From NCBI GenBank assembly GCA_030429565.1, contig JAUIFE010000027.1:1-64000 (forward strand): a stretch of DNA of 64,000 nt, read 5' to 3'. The position numbers were made by a program, and so were the translations under genes. Positions 54,014-62,936 of this stretch are shown here, one piece after another. Numbering within the stretch: position 1 is the first letter of the stretch; each line of letters begins with the position of its first letter. Under the pieces are notes generated by a model, which saw nothing but the letters and a program-made list of their open reading frames with translations, made no database searches and was not told where the DNA came from. This DNA is from Holophagae bacterium. Its GTDB lineage: Bacteria > Acidobacteriota > Holophagae > Acanthopleuribacterales > Acanthopleuribacteraceae.

Positions 54014-55051
54014 TTAGGCGACCGATTCGGCCTTGGACGCCGCGGTTACATGTAAACCCAGGAATTCGTTATTTAGGCCCTGGGTGGCAAAGGCGGCACG
54101 ATACACCATTTCGACGGTGCCGGCTTCGGTATCGAAATAAAGGCCGTCGAGCACCATGGCCCCGGTTTCGCGACGTGACCGAAACACACAACGACAATGG
54201 AACTCGAGTCCTGGCAGATAAAACTGCACACTACCGCCGTGACTAAAACCGGCCAATGAAACAAATTCATCGCCGCGCAATGGGTTTAGAGCCTGTAAGT
54301 CGGGGTGCGCCGCCTGAAAAAATTCCGGTTTGATGTCGCGCGGCCATAACGGCGCCCGTTCCGACTGCCAAAAGGCGTCAAAGGTCCCGGCAAAAGGCGC
54401 ACGCGATGCCCATGTCGGTGAAATCAGTCCATAACCGGCGGGAAAGGGTCGGTCCGTGTAGCGGCGAATCAGCGCGTTGGGATCCTCTAAATTGGGCAGT
54501 GGTTTGCCGGTGGCGGCCCGTTTACTTTCATAACACCCAACACCGACGGGATTGCGACGGTCCACCAAGCCACGACGGCCGATTGGACCACGTCCCCAGC
54601 CGCCAAAGGCCCGTTCGTAAGTCAATGGCATTTCCGTAAACGCCACCGGGACGGAAGGCACCATCCCCATAAGTCGCCGCTTCCACACGCGGTCTCCGTA
54701 AACGCGCAGGCGCTTCTCCAGCGCACCGACTTTTAACAGTGTTTCCATTTCCTGTAAGGGCTCACCACCCGGGGTGCGCGCCTTGCCGTACAGCGCAATA
54801 TCGGCACCGGGCCGCGCCAACAATGCTTGTTGATCGGCAAGCAAGGCCGATTCAGGCCCTGCTTGAAAACGTTCACTACGGGAAATGCACTTTTGTCGCG
54901 GCGCCGGCTGAAGCGGTTGCCGACTGGGCGTACCCGGCTTGGGCAGGGCAAAAACAGCACTCAAAACGGCGGTGATGTGGCGACGACCATGAGCATCGCA
55001 AATGACAAAGTAATCCAGCGAAAAAGGGGTGGGATTGTGAATGAACTTCAT
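54014..55051 (-). CDS. DUF2169 protein, type VI secretion accessory
   Basis: 345 aa. ATG at 55051 (weak GAGG upstream). The whole length matches the DUF2169 layout: the N-terminal PTPFSLDYFVICDAHGRRHITAVLSAVFAL, then DIALYGKARTPGGEPLQEM, LRVYGDRVWKRR, PLTYERAFGGWGRG..., NPVGVGCYESKRAATGKPLPNLEDP, APFAGTFDAFWQSERAPLWP and a C-terminal beta region. Such proteins act as adaptors that help load effectors on VgrG/PAAR spikes. The next recognisable gene, across a degraded stretch, is a TIGR02270-type protein, another type VI associate. No T6SS core gene is in the window. Confidence 0.88.
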   Translation of the reverse strand: MKFIHNPTPFSLDYFVICDAHGRRHITAVLSAVFALPKPGTPSRQPLQPAPRQKCISRSERFQAGPESALLADQQALLARPGADIALYGKARTPGGEPLQEMETLLKVGALEKRLRVYGDRVWKRRLMGMVPSVPVAFTEMPLTYERAFGGWGRGPIGRRGLVDRRNPVGVGCYESKRAATGKPLPNLEDPNALIRRYTDRPFPAGYGLISPTWASRAPFAGTFDAFWQSERAPLWPRDIKPEFFQAAHPDLQALNPLRGDEFVSLAGFSHGGSVQFYLPGLEFHCRCVFRSRRETGAMVLDGLYFDTEAGTVEMVYRAAFATQGLNNEFLGLHVTAASKAESVA

Positions 55052-55557
55052 AAAGGAGCAAGCCTCGAAGGAAAATTAACCAGGTCGACCGGCACATGGG
55101 CAAAAGGGTACCGATACAGACACAACGCCAAAGGCGGAAAAATGCCAAACTAGGGCACACGCAATTCAGAAAAAAATCCCAATTTCGTGATAGGACGGTA
55201 AAAAGGACAGCAACCAACCGGGTCGCTAGAGGGCGCGATCAGATCGCCCATCCTACTTGATATCAGAAAGATGCAGGCGTCAGATAAGGGGCCGACTTGT
55301 TTTTCAAGCACAGGTCCCGTCGGCTTAGTAAATACGAACACATGAATAAACCGTGAGAGTATGTTCCTGCAGGTTAATTCCCATCTGTTATACAGGTAAT
55401 GGTTCTCGGTCAATGCAAAAGAGAAGTAAAACAGACTGGTATATGTATCTGCGATCACAAAAGCGCCGGTGCCATTGCCGCACCGCGCCGAAATTTGCGC
55501 GCGTAATGTTAGGGTAAGTTGGGGCTTTTGCCTATCAAGTGCGTAACTTGTGACTTC

Positions 55558-55640
55558 TTTCGGTCAAAGATCTGGCGCGAAACGGCTTGGAAAAAGTACA
55601 GACATAACAGCCAGGCATGTCGATATTTTCAATAACCCAT
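55558..55640 (-). repeat. Palindromic repeat family, internal-module fragment R9
   Basis: TGGCGCGAAACGGCTTGGAA and AAAGTACAG...GCATGTCGATATTTTC resemble the complement of the internal module of R1 (about 905-975) and R7. The terminal repeats are not visible. Confidence 0.5.
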
Positions 55641-55730
55641 TCCGTTCCAGCGCTTTGACCCAAACCACGGCCACCATGCGCATTTTATTAGGTTTACATT
55701 TGACCGACCTTTTCCGTCGCGTGTCAATGA

Positions 55731-55847
55731 ACCGGTACGATCCTCGATCCCGCCGCCCGCCCCTCCCTGATCGACCAACTGCGCCGCATTGACGCGCCCG
55801 ATCTGTCGTTCCCCAGATCCAAAGCCAACCGCGCCGCCACGTTTTGA
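55731..55847 (+). pseudogene. Remnant of a protein-coding gene (C-terminal end)
   Basis: Directly after an in-frame stop the frame reads TGTILDPAARPSLIDQLRRI then DAPDLSFPRSKANRAATF before TGA. Codon choice (CTC, GCC, CGC, CTG) is like real genes here and unlike the surroundings. No start codon or ribosome site precedes it, so it is probably the surviving C-terminus of a deleted gene, possibly part of the type VI cluster. The family is not recognised. Confidence 0.4.
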
Positions 55848-55887
55848 TACGCGGGGGTTTGGTTTGGGTTATTTGTAGAGGTGAAGC

Positions 55888-57270
55888 ATGCTGAATATGA
55901 AAAACGACTCAATCATCGGCAACTTGCCGACGGAAGCTCAGTGGTCCTTGGAGCGTTTTGTCAACGCCCTCGAACGACGCGAAAAGATGCTGAGCCAAAG
56001 CGAAACACCGTGGTCTCACATGTGCGCAATCGAACAACAAATCTGGGACCACGCCGGCGAAATCCTCGCGCAACCTAAGATTTACCACCAATGTTTGCAC
56101 GAAATGGCTGAATCACCGGATACCGCCTTGGTTCGCGCGGGTGTGTGGTTGTTGGCGCTTCTGGATCAAGGTGTCGAAGAGATCGGCGCCCTGCTAGAGC
56201 AGCAAGACGCGAACGAAGCGGACTTTGACGATTTTTTCCAGGCGCTCGGCCGTGGCTTGGAGAGCGTTTCCGGTGAAAAAACGCTGCCGCTAATCACCAT
56301 GACCGCCCGCTCACAACACCCTGAGCGCCGCCGCTTTGCCGCTTGGTACCTGGGCTATCGTCGTTTAAACATTCCCATGTTGCTGCTTTCACTCATTGAA
56401 GACGATGACGAAGATGTCGCCTGCGAGGCGGCCCTAACCGCCGGCAAGCTGGGCGTCGTTGAATTGCGGCCTCGTCTTGAGAATAAGCTGCGGCTTCACT
56501 ACCGCGTCGGCGATTTCACCCGTCGCGACCAAGTCGCCCTGGCCTTACACCTGCTGGGCTCGCCGCTGCCAGGACTGCACGCGCGTGCTTGTTTGCAAGA
56601 GCAGGAACCCATTTCTGAAAAGCTCGCTTTGCTTTTGGCTATTGACGGTCGTGCCGAGGACGAGGTGTTTTTTCATCAGTTAAATACATTGGCCCCAACG
56701 CCGACCGTGAACAGTCACGCCCTGGTTGCCTGGGGTTTCCCCAGCGCCGTCCCGATTCTAATCGAAGCGCTGGAACAACACCCCGACCACGGCGCCGCCA
56801 TTGCTACCGCCCTTTATCAAATTACCGGCGCCCCTTTGTTCGTCGCGCCGGGCGCCGAAGAGGACCTCGCCGACATCAGTCTTCAGGACACCGAGGACTT
56901 CGACGATGTTGACGAAACCTGTTTGGCCTCCCACGACATGGAGAGCATGGATGAAGACGACGATGCGCTGGAGGACGGCGACAGCATGCAGGATCGCCCA
57001 CTCAGTCGCGACGCCATGCGTTGGCACCACTGGTGGCTCGATCATCAAACAAACTTCGACCAAGCTACCCGCTACCGATTCGGATCGCCGCTTCATGCGC
57101 AGGTCCTCCTCAACCAACTTGGCCGTGAAGAATCACACCATGGCGACCGTCGCCGCGTATTGTTGGAGTTGGCACGGTGCAAAGGATTCGGGCCGGGCAT
57201 GAGTTTCGAGCCTGAATGGTGGACCCAACACCAATTTCATTACCTAGCGGTTCTCAAGGGACGGCTTTAA
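55888..57270 (+). CDS. HEAT-repeat-like protein, TIGR02270-related (type VI accessory)
   Basis: 460 aa. ATG at 55888 with GAGGTG upstream. It is helical throughout with repeat-like units: SPDTALVRAGVWLLALLDQG; AEALGRGLESV-type; HPERRRFAAWYLGYR; DEDVACEAALTAGKLGVVEL; AVPILIEALEQHPDHGAAIATALYQITG. A very acidic insert lies around residues 325-375, followed by RWHHWWLDHQTNF...YRFGSPLHAQVLLNQL..ESHHGDRRRVLLELARCKG. This last part resembles the end of TIGR02270 proteins, which occur in type VI loci with DUF2169 proteins. It probably scaffolds protein interactions. Confidence 0.65.
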   Translation: MLNMKNDSIIGNLPTEAQWSLERFVNALERREKMLSQSETPWSHMCAIEQQIWDHAGEILAQPKIYHQCLHEMAESPDTALVRAGVWLLALLDQGVEEIGALLEQQDANEADFDDFFQALGRGLESVSGEKTLPLITMTARSQHPERRRFAAWYLGYRRLNIPMLLLSLIEDDDEDVACEAALTAGKLGVVELRPRLENKLRLHYRVGDFTRRDQVALALHLLGSPLPGLHARACLQEQEPISEKLALLLAIDGRAEDEVFFHQLNTLAPTPTVNSHALVAWGFPSAVPILIEALEQHPDHGAAIATALYQITGAPLFVAPGAEEDLADISLQDTEDFDDVDETCLASHDMESMDEDDDALEDGDSMQDRPLSRDAMRWHHWWLDHQTNFDQATRYRFGSPLHAQVLLNQLGREESHHGDRRRVLLELARCKGFGPGMSFEPEWWTQHQFHYLAVLKGRL

Positions 57271-57273
57271 AAC

Positions 57274-57360
57274 GTGACTGTCGCAGTCACCGAGGCAACT
57301 GTCTCAAAAGCACGGTGCACCGTGACAGACCTGTCTCATGAGACACCCCCAATGAGACAC
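57274..57360. promoter_or_regulatory. Cluster of palindromes before the response regulator gene
   Basis: Three palindromes stand close together: GTGACT-N5-AGTCAC (57274-57290), the perfect 14-mer CACGGTGCACCGTG (57311-57324) and the perfect 14-mer TGTCTCATGAGACA (57332-57345). The half-site ATGAGACAC recurs at 57338 and 57352, and CTGTCTC at 57299. This looks like an operator region for the gene at 57472, or a compact 3' element of the upstream gene. Confidence 0.5.
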
Positions 57361-57471
57361 GAAAACCAACCCCGTCGGTTAACCTGTTTTTTTAGTGCCT
57401 CTTACAATTCCACAAAATTGGTACCATGATTGCTCCAGACCCAGGTGACAAAAGCAAACCTGGAGGCGGAA

Positions 57472-58350
57472 ATGATCCAATCTGTGTTACTGGCCGATGA
57501 TGACACCCAACTGCGCGGATTTTTTGCCCTTTTCCTGCGCAGCAACGGCTGGCAGGTGGCTGAAGCCGGCACCGGCACTGAAGCACTCAAAACCTTCCGC
57601 ACCGCCGCCGTCAAACCGGCATTGGTGGTGCTGGATATCCGCATGCACAATGATGGTTTGTCCACATGCCGTACCTTTAAAACCGATACCTTTATTGCCA
57701 AACACCGCCCAAAAATAGCCATTCTCTCCGGTGCGGATCGCGGCAAGTACGGACCTTTGGCCCAACGCGTCGGCGCCGATATGTTGCTGTCAAAACCAAT
57801 TACACCGCAAGAACTGCACGTTAAACTCAAGCGTTTACTAAACCAGTCACCCAGCGCCCTAGAGGAAAAACGCGCGCACCGCCTTGATCCCGTCGTCAAA
57901 CGAGCGGTGTCGATGGCGATGCTGTTCCAGGTCCCGCCAAGCGGCCGGCACGGCGACCCCAATCAAGCCAACCTTGCCATTGCGTTGGACAATACCTGCC
58001 GTATTTTACGCGAACAATACGGCCCACGCTGTTCCATTAAAAAAATCGACGACCACGCCGTGTTACTGCTGTATGTGGAACACCAAGGCAATATGGCGAC
58101 GGTGAACCGGCGCGCGCAAAACGTGCTCGCACGACTGGATCATTTGGATCACTGTGAACAGGCGGCGCAGCTTGACAACAAGCGCTGCTGTTTTAGCGGC
58201 ATCAGTTTGGAAGCGCTGACCCGGTTGGCGAGCAATCCCTCACTCCCCGTGGTGGTTGCCCATCTCAAAAGCATGATCCGGCAAAACCTGCGCAGCGGCC
58301 AACGGGGTACCCTCACCGCCGTCGAACGCTTTTACGACCAAGTTGATTAA
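57472..58350 (+). CDS. Response regulator with an unassigned C-terminal domain
   Basis: 292 aa. ATG at 57472 with GGAGG five bases upstream. The receiver domain (1-125) has acidic pocket ADDDTQ, phospho-acceptor Asp55 in LVVLDIRMHND, Ser in ILSGAD and Lys in LLSKPITP. The C-terminal domain (about 145-292) begins DPVVKRAVSMAMLFQVPP and includes KKIDDHAVLLLYVEHQGN, NRRAQNVLARLDHLDH and HLKSMIRQNLRSGQRGT. It has an alternating alpha/beta pattern a little like a degenerate nucleotide-cyclase fold but without GGDEF or cyclase residues. It is no standard DNA-binding domain. It is encoded just before the hybrid kinase and is probably its partner. Confidence 0.8.
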   Translation: MIQSVLLADDDTQLRGFFALFLRSNGWQVAEAGTGTEALKTFRTAAVKPALVVLDIRMHNDGLSTCRTFKTDTFIAKHRPKIAILSGADRGKYGPLAQRVGADMLLSKPITPQELHVKLKRLLNQSPSALEEKRAHRLDPVVKRAVSMAMLFQVPPSGRHGDPNQANLAIALDNTCRILREQYGPRCSIKKIDDHAVLLLYVEHQGNMATVNRRAQNVLARLDHLDHCEQAAQLDNKRCCFSGISLEALTRLASNPSLPVVVAHLKSMIRQNLRSGQRGTLTAVERFYDQVD

Positions 58351-58446
58351 CGAGTAACCGGGTGCCGCCGCGCCCGTCACCGGTTGCCCCTTTCGTTAGC
58401 CGTACCGAAACGAAGGGAAACCGAGCCACACCCGAGGGGACATGCC

Positions 58447-60702
58447 GTGACCAAATCCCAAACCCTCCAGCCCTACGACAATTACGACAACTACGACATA
58501 CCGACACCACCCACCGCGGCGAGCATTTGTACCGCTTGCCCGGCACGCGCCGAAAACGAACGCATCGCCTTGAAAGCGGAGCCGGCCGGTCATGCCATCG
58601 ATCAACAGCGGCTTACGCGGCTTAGCGCTTTGCACGAGTTGCTAGGGCAAATCGCCGTCTTTTTTTCCGGGCGCGACCAGCCCTGCATGGGTATGACTGA
58701 CATGCTCAAACGCGTCAGTGAATTCCTTCCCGCCGATCTCGGCTTCGTCCTGCCGGTCAAAAGTGGCGGCGATTGGATTCGCCATCCTGTTTGGTGGCAC
58801 CCGCCCGACACCCAAGGTAACGAAACCCAGTCGCGACGACGCTTCCAAAAGACGCTGCTCCAGCACCTCCACCAGGAACAATCTTTGGCACAAATAGCCG
58901 AAGATGAGGCTCAGCCCGTCGTCACCTTAGACTTGACCCACAAGGGCCTTGGAACCGTGATACTTTTCCCCGTCGGTATTTTTGGCGAACGGCACGGCGT
59001 GCTGGGATTCCGCCGCTCAGGCCATCAAGCCGCCTGGGGCAGCGCCGACCTTTCGCTGGTTCGCCAACTCGGCGAGCAGTTTTCGCGTGCGCTGGAACGG
59101 CCGGCGCGCGACCTGGAACGCCAAATCGCCGCCCGACGGATCATGGAAACCGCCATTGTCGCCAAAAACGCCAACCGCTCGAAAAGTGAATTCTTGGCGC
59201 GGATGAGTCACGAGATTCGCAGCCCGATGAGCGCCATCGTCGGCTACACGCAAATGCTCACGGAAGGCGGCATTGCAGGACAAGAGGTGGAAAAAATCGG
59301 CGGTCATATTCGCCGCAACGCCCAGCATTTATTGTCGCTTATCAACGACATCCTCGATCTTTCCAAAATTGAAGCGGGCCATATTCAGTTACGCCCGGCG
59401 CGCCTCAACATCCGCCACCTCATCGACAATGTCATCGATTTAATGAGCGCCGCGGCCGCCGAAAAAGGCCTCACCTTGAGCAGCGTCATCGACGACGATG
59501 TGCCCACCCAAATCCACGCCGACGAACTGCGCCTGCGCCAAATCCTCATCAACCTAATCGACAACGCCGTCAAGTACACGGATCGCGGCGGCGTCGCCAT
59601 CACGGTGCGGCGCGATCCCATCACCGCTGAATTCTTGAACTTTGCCGTTGCCGACAGTGGGATCGGCATCAAGAAAGACGATTTAGCCGTCATTTTTTCA
59701 CCCTTTGTGCAGGGTGAGGCTCGCGAAAACCGCGCAGGCACCGGGCTCGGTCTCAGTATTGTGCACCAATTGGTGACACTTATGGCGGGCGACATTTCCG
59801 TTCAAAGCCAGGTGGGCCGCGGCAGTTTGTTCTCCATTCGCATGCCGTTCCAAACCGAGCCTCAAGCCGATTACCACGACGAGGAACGCGACGATGCACC
59901 GCCCGACACCGCCGCCACCCATTCGCTCGCCGGTAAAAACATCTTGCTTGTCGATGACGGCGAAGACAACCGCCGTATTCTCACTTACTTCCTCAACGAA
60001 GCAGGCGCCCAAACGACCTGTGCCACCGACGGCCGCGCCGCCCTGGCGCTATTTACCAACCCAGACCCGCTCGCGCCTGCCTTTGATTTGGTGCTGATGG
60101 ATATGCTGATGCCACACCTGGACGGCTACCAAGCGACCCGGCAATTGCGTGCCATGGGCGTCACCACACCCATCATCGCGCTTACCGCCCAGGCGATGGT
60201 CGATGATCGCGCCAAGTGCCTCGATGCGGGCTGTGACGATTACCTGGCCAAACCGATCGCGCCCAAACGCTTGGTACAAACCCTGTGTTATTACCTCGAC
60301 CACGACCGAGCCAAACCCAACCCTACCCTGGTCAACGACGCGAACAAGGTACTGGAAGACGTCATCGATCCCTCCCCGCTTTGGCAACACCCCAAACTCA
60401 AGTTCATCATTGCCGATTACGTCAATGCGATGGATCAATCGGTCAACCGCTTGGAAGCCGCCATCGAAGAAAAAGACCGCCGACGCTTACTCGACTTGGC
60501 CCATCGCTACCACGGCAACGGCGCCAGCTTCGGCTACCCATGCGTCAGCCAACACGCCAAAATCCTCGAGGAGCAACTGAAAGCCCACGCCACCATGGAC
60601 CAGTGCTTCGCCTCGGCGCGCGCGCTGGTCAAGGACCTGCGCTACATTCACACCCACCACCGCAGCCTACACCAAACCGGCGAACGCAGCCAATTCGGGT
60701 GA
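58447..60702 (+). CDS. Hybrid sensor histidine kinase (GAF-like, HK, REC, Hpt)
   Basis: 751 aa. The GTG start at 58447 has GAGGGG seven bases upstream. The N-terminus contains a tyrosine/asparagine repeat (DNYDNYDIPTPP). Residues about 55-225 are a GAF-like domain. Then come HisKA with LARMSHEIRSPMSAIVGYT (His255), HATPase with QILINLIDNAVKYT, VADSGIGIKKDD and AGTGLGLSIVHQL, a receiver with Asp552 (LMDMLMPHLDGY), and an Hpt domain with His686 in LAHRYHGNGASFG. It is soluble, with no membrane segment, and a full four-step phosphorelay can run within one protein, probably ending on the regulator encoded at 57472. Confidence 0.93.
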   Translation: MTKSQTLQPYDNYDNYDIPTPPTAASICTACPARAENERIALKAEPAGHAIDQQRLTRLSALHELLGQIAVFFSGRDQPCMGMTDMLKRVSEFLPADLGFVLPVKSGGDWIRHPVWWHPPDTQGNETQSRRRFQKTLLQHLHQEQSLAQIAEDEAQPVVTLDLTHKGLGTVILFPVGIFGERHGVLGFRRSGHQAAWGSADLSLVRQLGEQFSRALERPARDLERQIAARRIMETAIVAKNANRSKSEFLARMSHEIRSPMSAIVGYTQMLTEGGIAGQEVEKIGGHIRRNAQHLLSLINDILDLSKIEAGHIQLRPARLNIRHLIDNVIDLMSAAAAEKGLTLSSVIDDDVPTQIHADELRLRQILINLIDNAVKYTDRGGVAITVRRDPITAEFLNFAVADSGIGIKKDDLAVIFSPFVQGEARENRAGTGLGLSIVHQLVTLMAGDISVQSQVGRGSLFSIRMPFQTEPQADYHDEERDDAPPDTAATHSLAGKNILLVDDGEDNRRILTYFLNEAGAQTTCATDGRAALALFTNPDPLAPAFDLVLMDMLMPHLDGYQATRQLRAMGVTTPIIALTAQAMVDDRAKCLDAGCDDYLAKPIAPKRLVQTLCYYLDHDRAKPNPTLVNDANKVLEDVIDPSPLWQHPKLKFIIADYVNAMDQSVNRLEAAIEEKDRRRLLDLAHRYHGNGASFGYPCVSQHAKILEEQLKAHATMDQCFASARALVKDLRYIHTHHRSLHQTGERSQFG

Positions 60703-60755
60703 GAGGACACCAGATACAAACCACAAGCCTTATGCTCCCGGTGCATTTAGCGAAC

Positions 60756-61124
60756 TTAGCGCCCTTCAATTTTTTCGATGTTCACGATGACCACAGATTC
60801 GGCATAAAAGCGCAGGGCCCCATTTTCGAAATCGTAAACTTCCCAGTTGATCCCTTCCCACTGCCGATCCGAAATGTCGCTGACGTCGAAACCCATGACT
60901 TGAATGAGCGCACTACCAAAGTCGGAGATGTTGAGAGCGGAAACCCCCGAAAAACGAAGTGTCACTGAATAACCGGGCAGACGCCTAGCAGAAGACATTG
61001 TTAAATCCAGACGGCTTTTACCCTCTGAACAGCGCAGCACCATCTCGTTGATTTCAGACAAATAATTAAATTTAAATTCCGGCCAATGCTGTCGCACTTT
61101 GTCATAGCCTTCAATTGGTTGCAA
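60756..61124 (-). CDS. Small immunity-protein-like protein
   Basis: 122 aa. TTG start at 61124 with GGAGGTG six bases upstream. It is a compact beta-rich domain. HWPEFKFNYLSEINEMVLR, VTLRFSGVSALNISDFGSAL, VMGFDVSDISDRQWEGINWE, VYDFENGALRFYAES and VVIVNIEKIEG fit a family seen as Imm50-like or related DUFs in toxin loci and as stand-alone genes. Its base composition is somewhat more AT-rich than its neighbours. No toxin gene is adjacent. The assignment to an immunity function is only by resemblance. Confidence 0.6.
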   Translation of the reverse strand: MQPIEGYDKVRQHWPEFKFNYLSEINEMVLRCSEGKSRLDLTMSSARRLPGYSVTLRFSGVSALNISDFGSALIQVMGFDVSDISDRQWEGINWEVYDFENGALRFYAESVVIVNIEKIEGR

Positions 61125-61289
61125 TGAGTCACCTCCATCGCGATGCCGTGTTCTGTAAACTAGCCGTCGTTGGGCCGACGATTGGGCACGTGACGACCCT
61201 TCTCGGTAATTTTACGCTGTTAAACCCAATGGCGCGATTCACCTTTCCGACCGTCGCATCGGCCGGGAAAAACGTCGGCCGACTTCGGC

Positions 61290-62936
61290 TTAACCGGAGG
61301 TTGGCACCGTGTCGGCGGTGACGACGCAGTTGCGGCCGTTCTGCTTGGCGCGCGCCACCGCGACCTGAGCTTTCTCCAGCGCCGAGTCTAGGTCGTCACG
61401 GGTGTTAAACGTCACCACGCCGATGCTGACGGTCACCATGACGGCTTGCTCCGCTACGTAAAACGGTCGACCGCCGACGGCCTTGCGTACGCGGTCGGCA
61501 ACGATCTCGGCCTGCACCAAACCCGTTTCACTCAGCAATATGCCAAATTCCTCGCCGCCAACCCTGGCCAAACAATCGATCTTGCGGAGTTGGGCTTGGC
61601 AACGGCTGCCCAGCTCGACCAAAATCGCATCACCCGCCGGCAAACTGTGGGTGTCGTTGACGTCTTTGAAACAATCGATATCGATCAACAACAGACTTAA
61701 CGGGCGGTTGTGACGCCGCGCCCGTGCCAACTCTTCGCCGGCTCTCATTTCGAAACCACGTCGATTGTGAATCCCCGTCAAGGCGTCGGTGGTCGCGACA
61801 AGGGCGATTTCCGCCTCGCGGTTGGCGACGCGTGCAACCAGGTCTTTAAGCGCGGTATTCATTTCGCTGAACTCGTCGCTGCCGTCAAGCTCTTGCACCG
61901 GCGCGTTTTCGGTGAGGCAATGGGTCATGTTCTCCCGCAGCAGGGCCATGCGATGCACGACCTGGCGTTCGACATAAACAACGATGAGCAGCGTGGCCAA
62001 AACAGCCAGTACCAAGGTCCCACCGATTAACCACCGCACCCGACCCAAGAAGTGCGTGGTGTTGGTGCGGATTTGGTAAACGCGATCCTTCGCGTCTTGT
62101 ATGAGGCGGTTGGTGGCATCGGTCAAAGCGGCCGCCGAATCGCGCTCCGCTTTGAGCACGAGTTTGGTCTCGCTCTTCAAGGCGGCGATGCGGCGCACCT
62201 GGGTGAAGTAACCGGTCGGCCCAATGATCATGGCACTCAAACGCGCATGGTCGGCAATCATCGGCCCGTCGCCGCCCGGATAATCGGCACCGGCTTCGGC
62301 CAATAAATCGCGCACGGTTCTCTCCCGCTGCGAGAATAGCTCGGGGTTGGGTTCCACATTAATCGACAGCAACAAACCGGCAACCTGATGCATGCGATCG
62401 CGCCAGCGCGTCAATGCCGGCGCGTGTTTGGGATGACGTTTCGACAAGCTGTTGTGGGTTTGCGCCACCATGCGCAGAAAATTGGGAATCAAACGACGGG
62501 TGGTGGTTTCTGCTTCAATGCGCTGCGCCACCAACAAGTCTAATTGGCGCAGCAAACGCTCGATCTCGGCGCCGGACGTTTTCATTTCGATTAAAAAAGA
62601 TTGATGGTTCTCGGCAAGGACGGTTTCGTCTAATGCCGCTTGAAAGGCCGTCCGGGTATCGAGAAACGCCAGGGTTTCGTTGAGCAAATCACTTTGGTTG
62701 CGGGCCAAGATCAGGTGTGGTGCAAAACCGGTCAAGGCATGGCTGTGCTCGGCCAATTTAACCGATTCGGCAACCGCCTCCATCGATGGCGAAATACCGT
62801 TGTCAAAGTCATGGGTAATCGAGGCGAAGACGTAAAAGGCACACAAACAGGCGGCCATCATCAACATCAACAGCAAGGTAAAGCTGGCCAACAAACGCAC
62901 CTCAACGGCGTTCGATTTCTTGAGGGGATTATTCAC
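61290..62936 (-). CDS. Membrane diguanylate cyclase (GGDEF) with HAMP-like linker
   Basis: 548 aa. The GTG start at 62936 has GAGGTGG upstream and overlaps the preceding gene by 8 bases. Two membrane helices (residues about 14-38 and 310-332) enclose a helical periplasmic sensor. A HAMP-like segment follows (RMALLRENMTHCLTENAPVQELDGSDEF). The GGDEF domain starts with TTDALTGIHNRRGFEMRAGEEL, and its active site is GGEEF (460-464), a functional variant. An allosteric RxxD site is not obvious. It should make cyclic di-GMP in response to a periplasmic signal, plausibly delivered by the coupled binding protein. Confidence 0.9.
   Translation of the reverse strand: MNNPLKKSNAVEVRLLASFTLLLMLMMAACLCAFYVFASITHDFDNGISPSMEAVAESVKLAEHSHALTGFAPHLILARNQSDLLNETLAFLDTRTAFQAALDETVLAENHQSFLIEMKTSGAEIERLLRQLDLLVAQRIEAETTTRRLIPNFLRMVAQTHNSLSKRHPKHAPALTRWRDRMHQVAGLLLSINVEPNPELFSQRERTVRDLLAEAGADYPGGDGPMIADHARLSAMIIGPTGYFTQVRRIAALKSETKLVLKAERDSAAALTDATNRLIQDAKDRVYQIRTNTTHFLGRVRWLIGGTLVLAVLATLLIVVYVERQVVHRMALLRENMTHCLTENAPVQELDGSDEFSEMNTALKDLVARVANREAEIALVATTDALTGIHNRRGFEMRAGEELARARRHNRPLSLLLIDIDCFKDVNDTHSLPAGDAILVELGSRCQAQLRKIDCLARVGGEEFGILLSETGLVQAEIVADRVRKAVGGRPFYVAEQAVMVTVSIGVVTFNTRDDLDSALEKAQVAVARAKQNGRNCVVTADTVPTSG

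Larger units (their letters stand above)
55052..55887. other. Long intergenic stretch with a repeat fragment and a gene remnant
   Basis: 836 bp with no intact gene. It contains a fragment of the palindromic repeat family (55558-55640) and an open stretch reading like the end of a real gene (55731-55847). Other parts look non-coding. It may be a scar of deletion between two type VI accessory genes. Confidence 0.5.
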
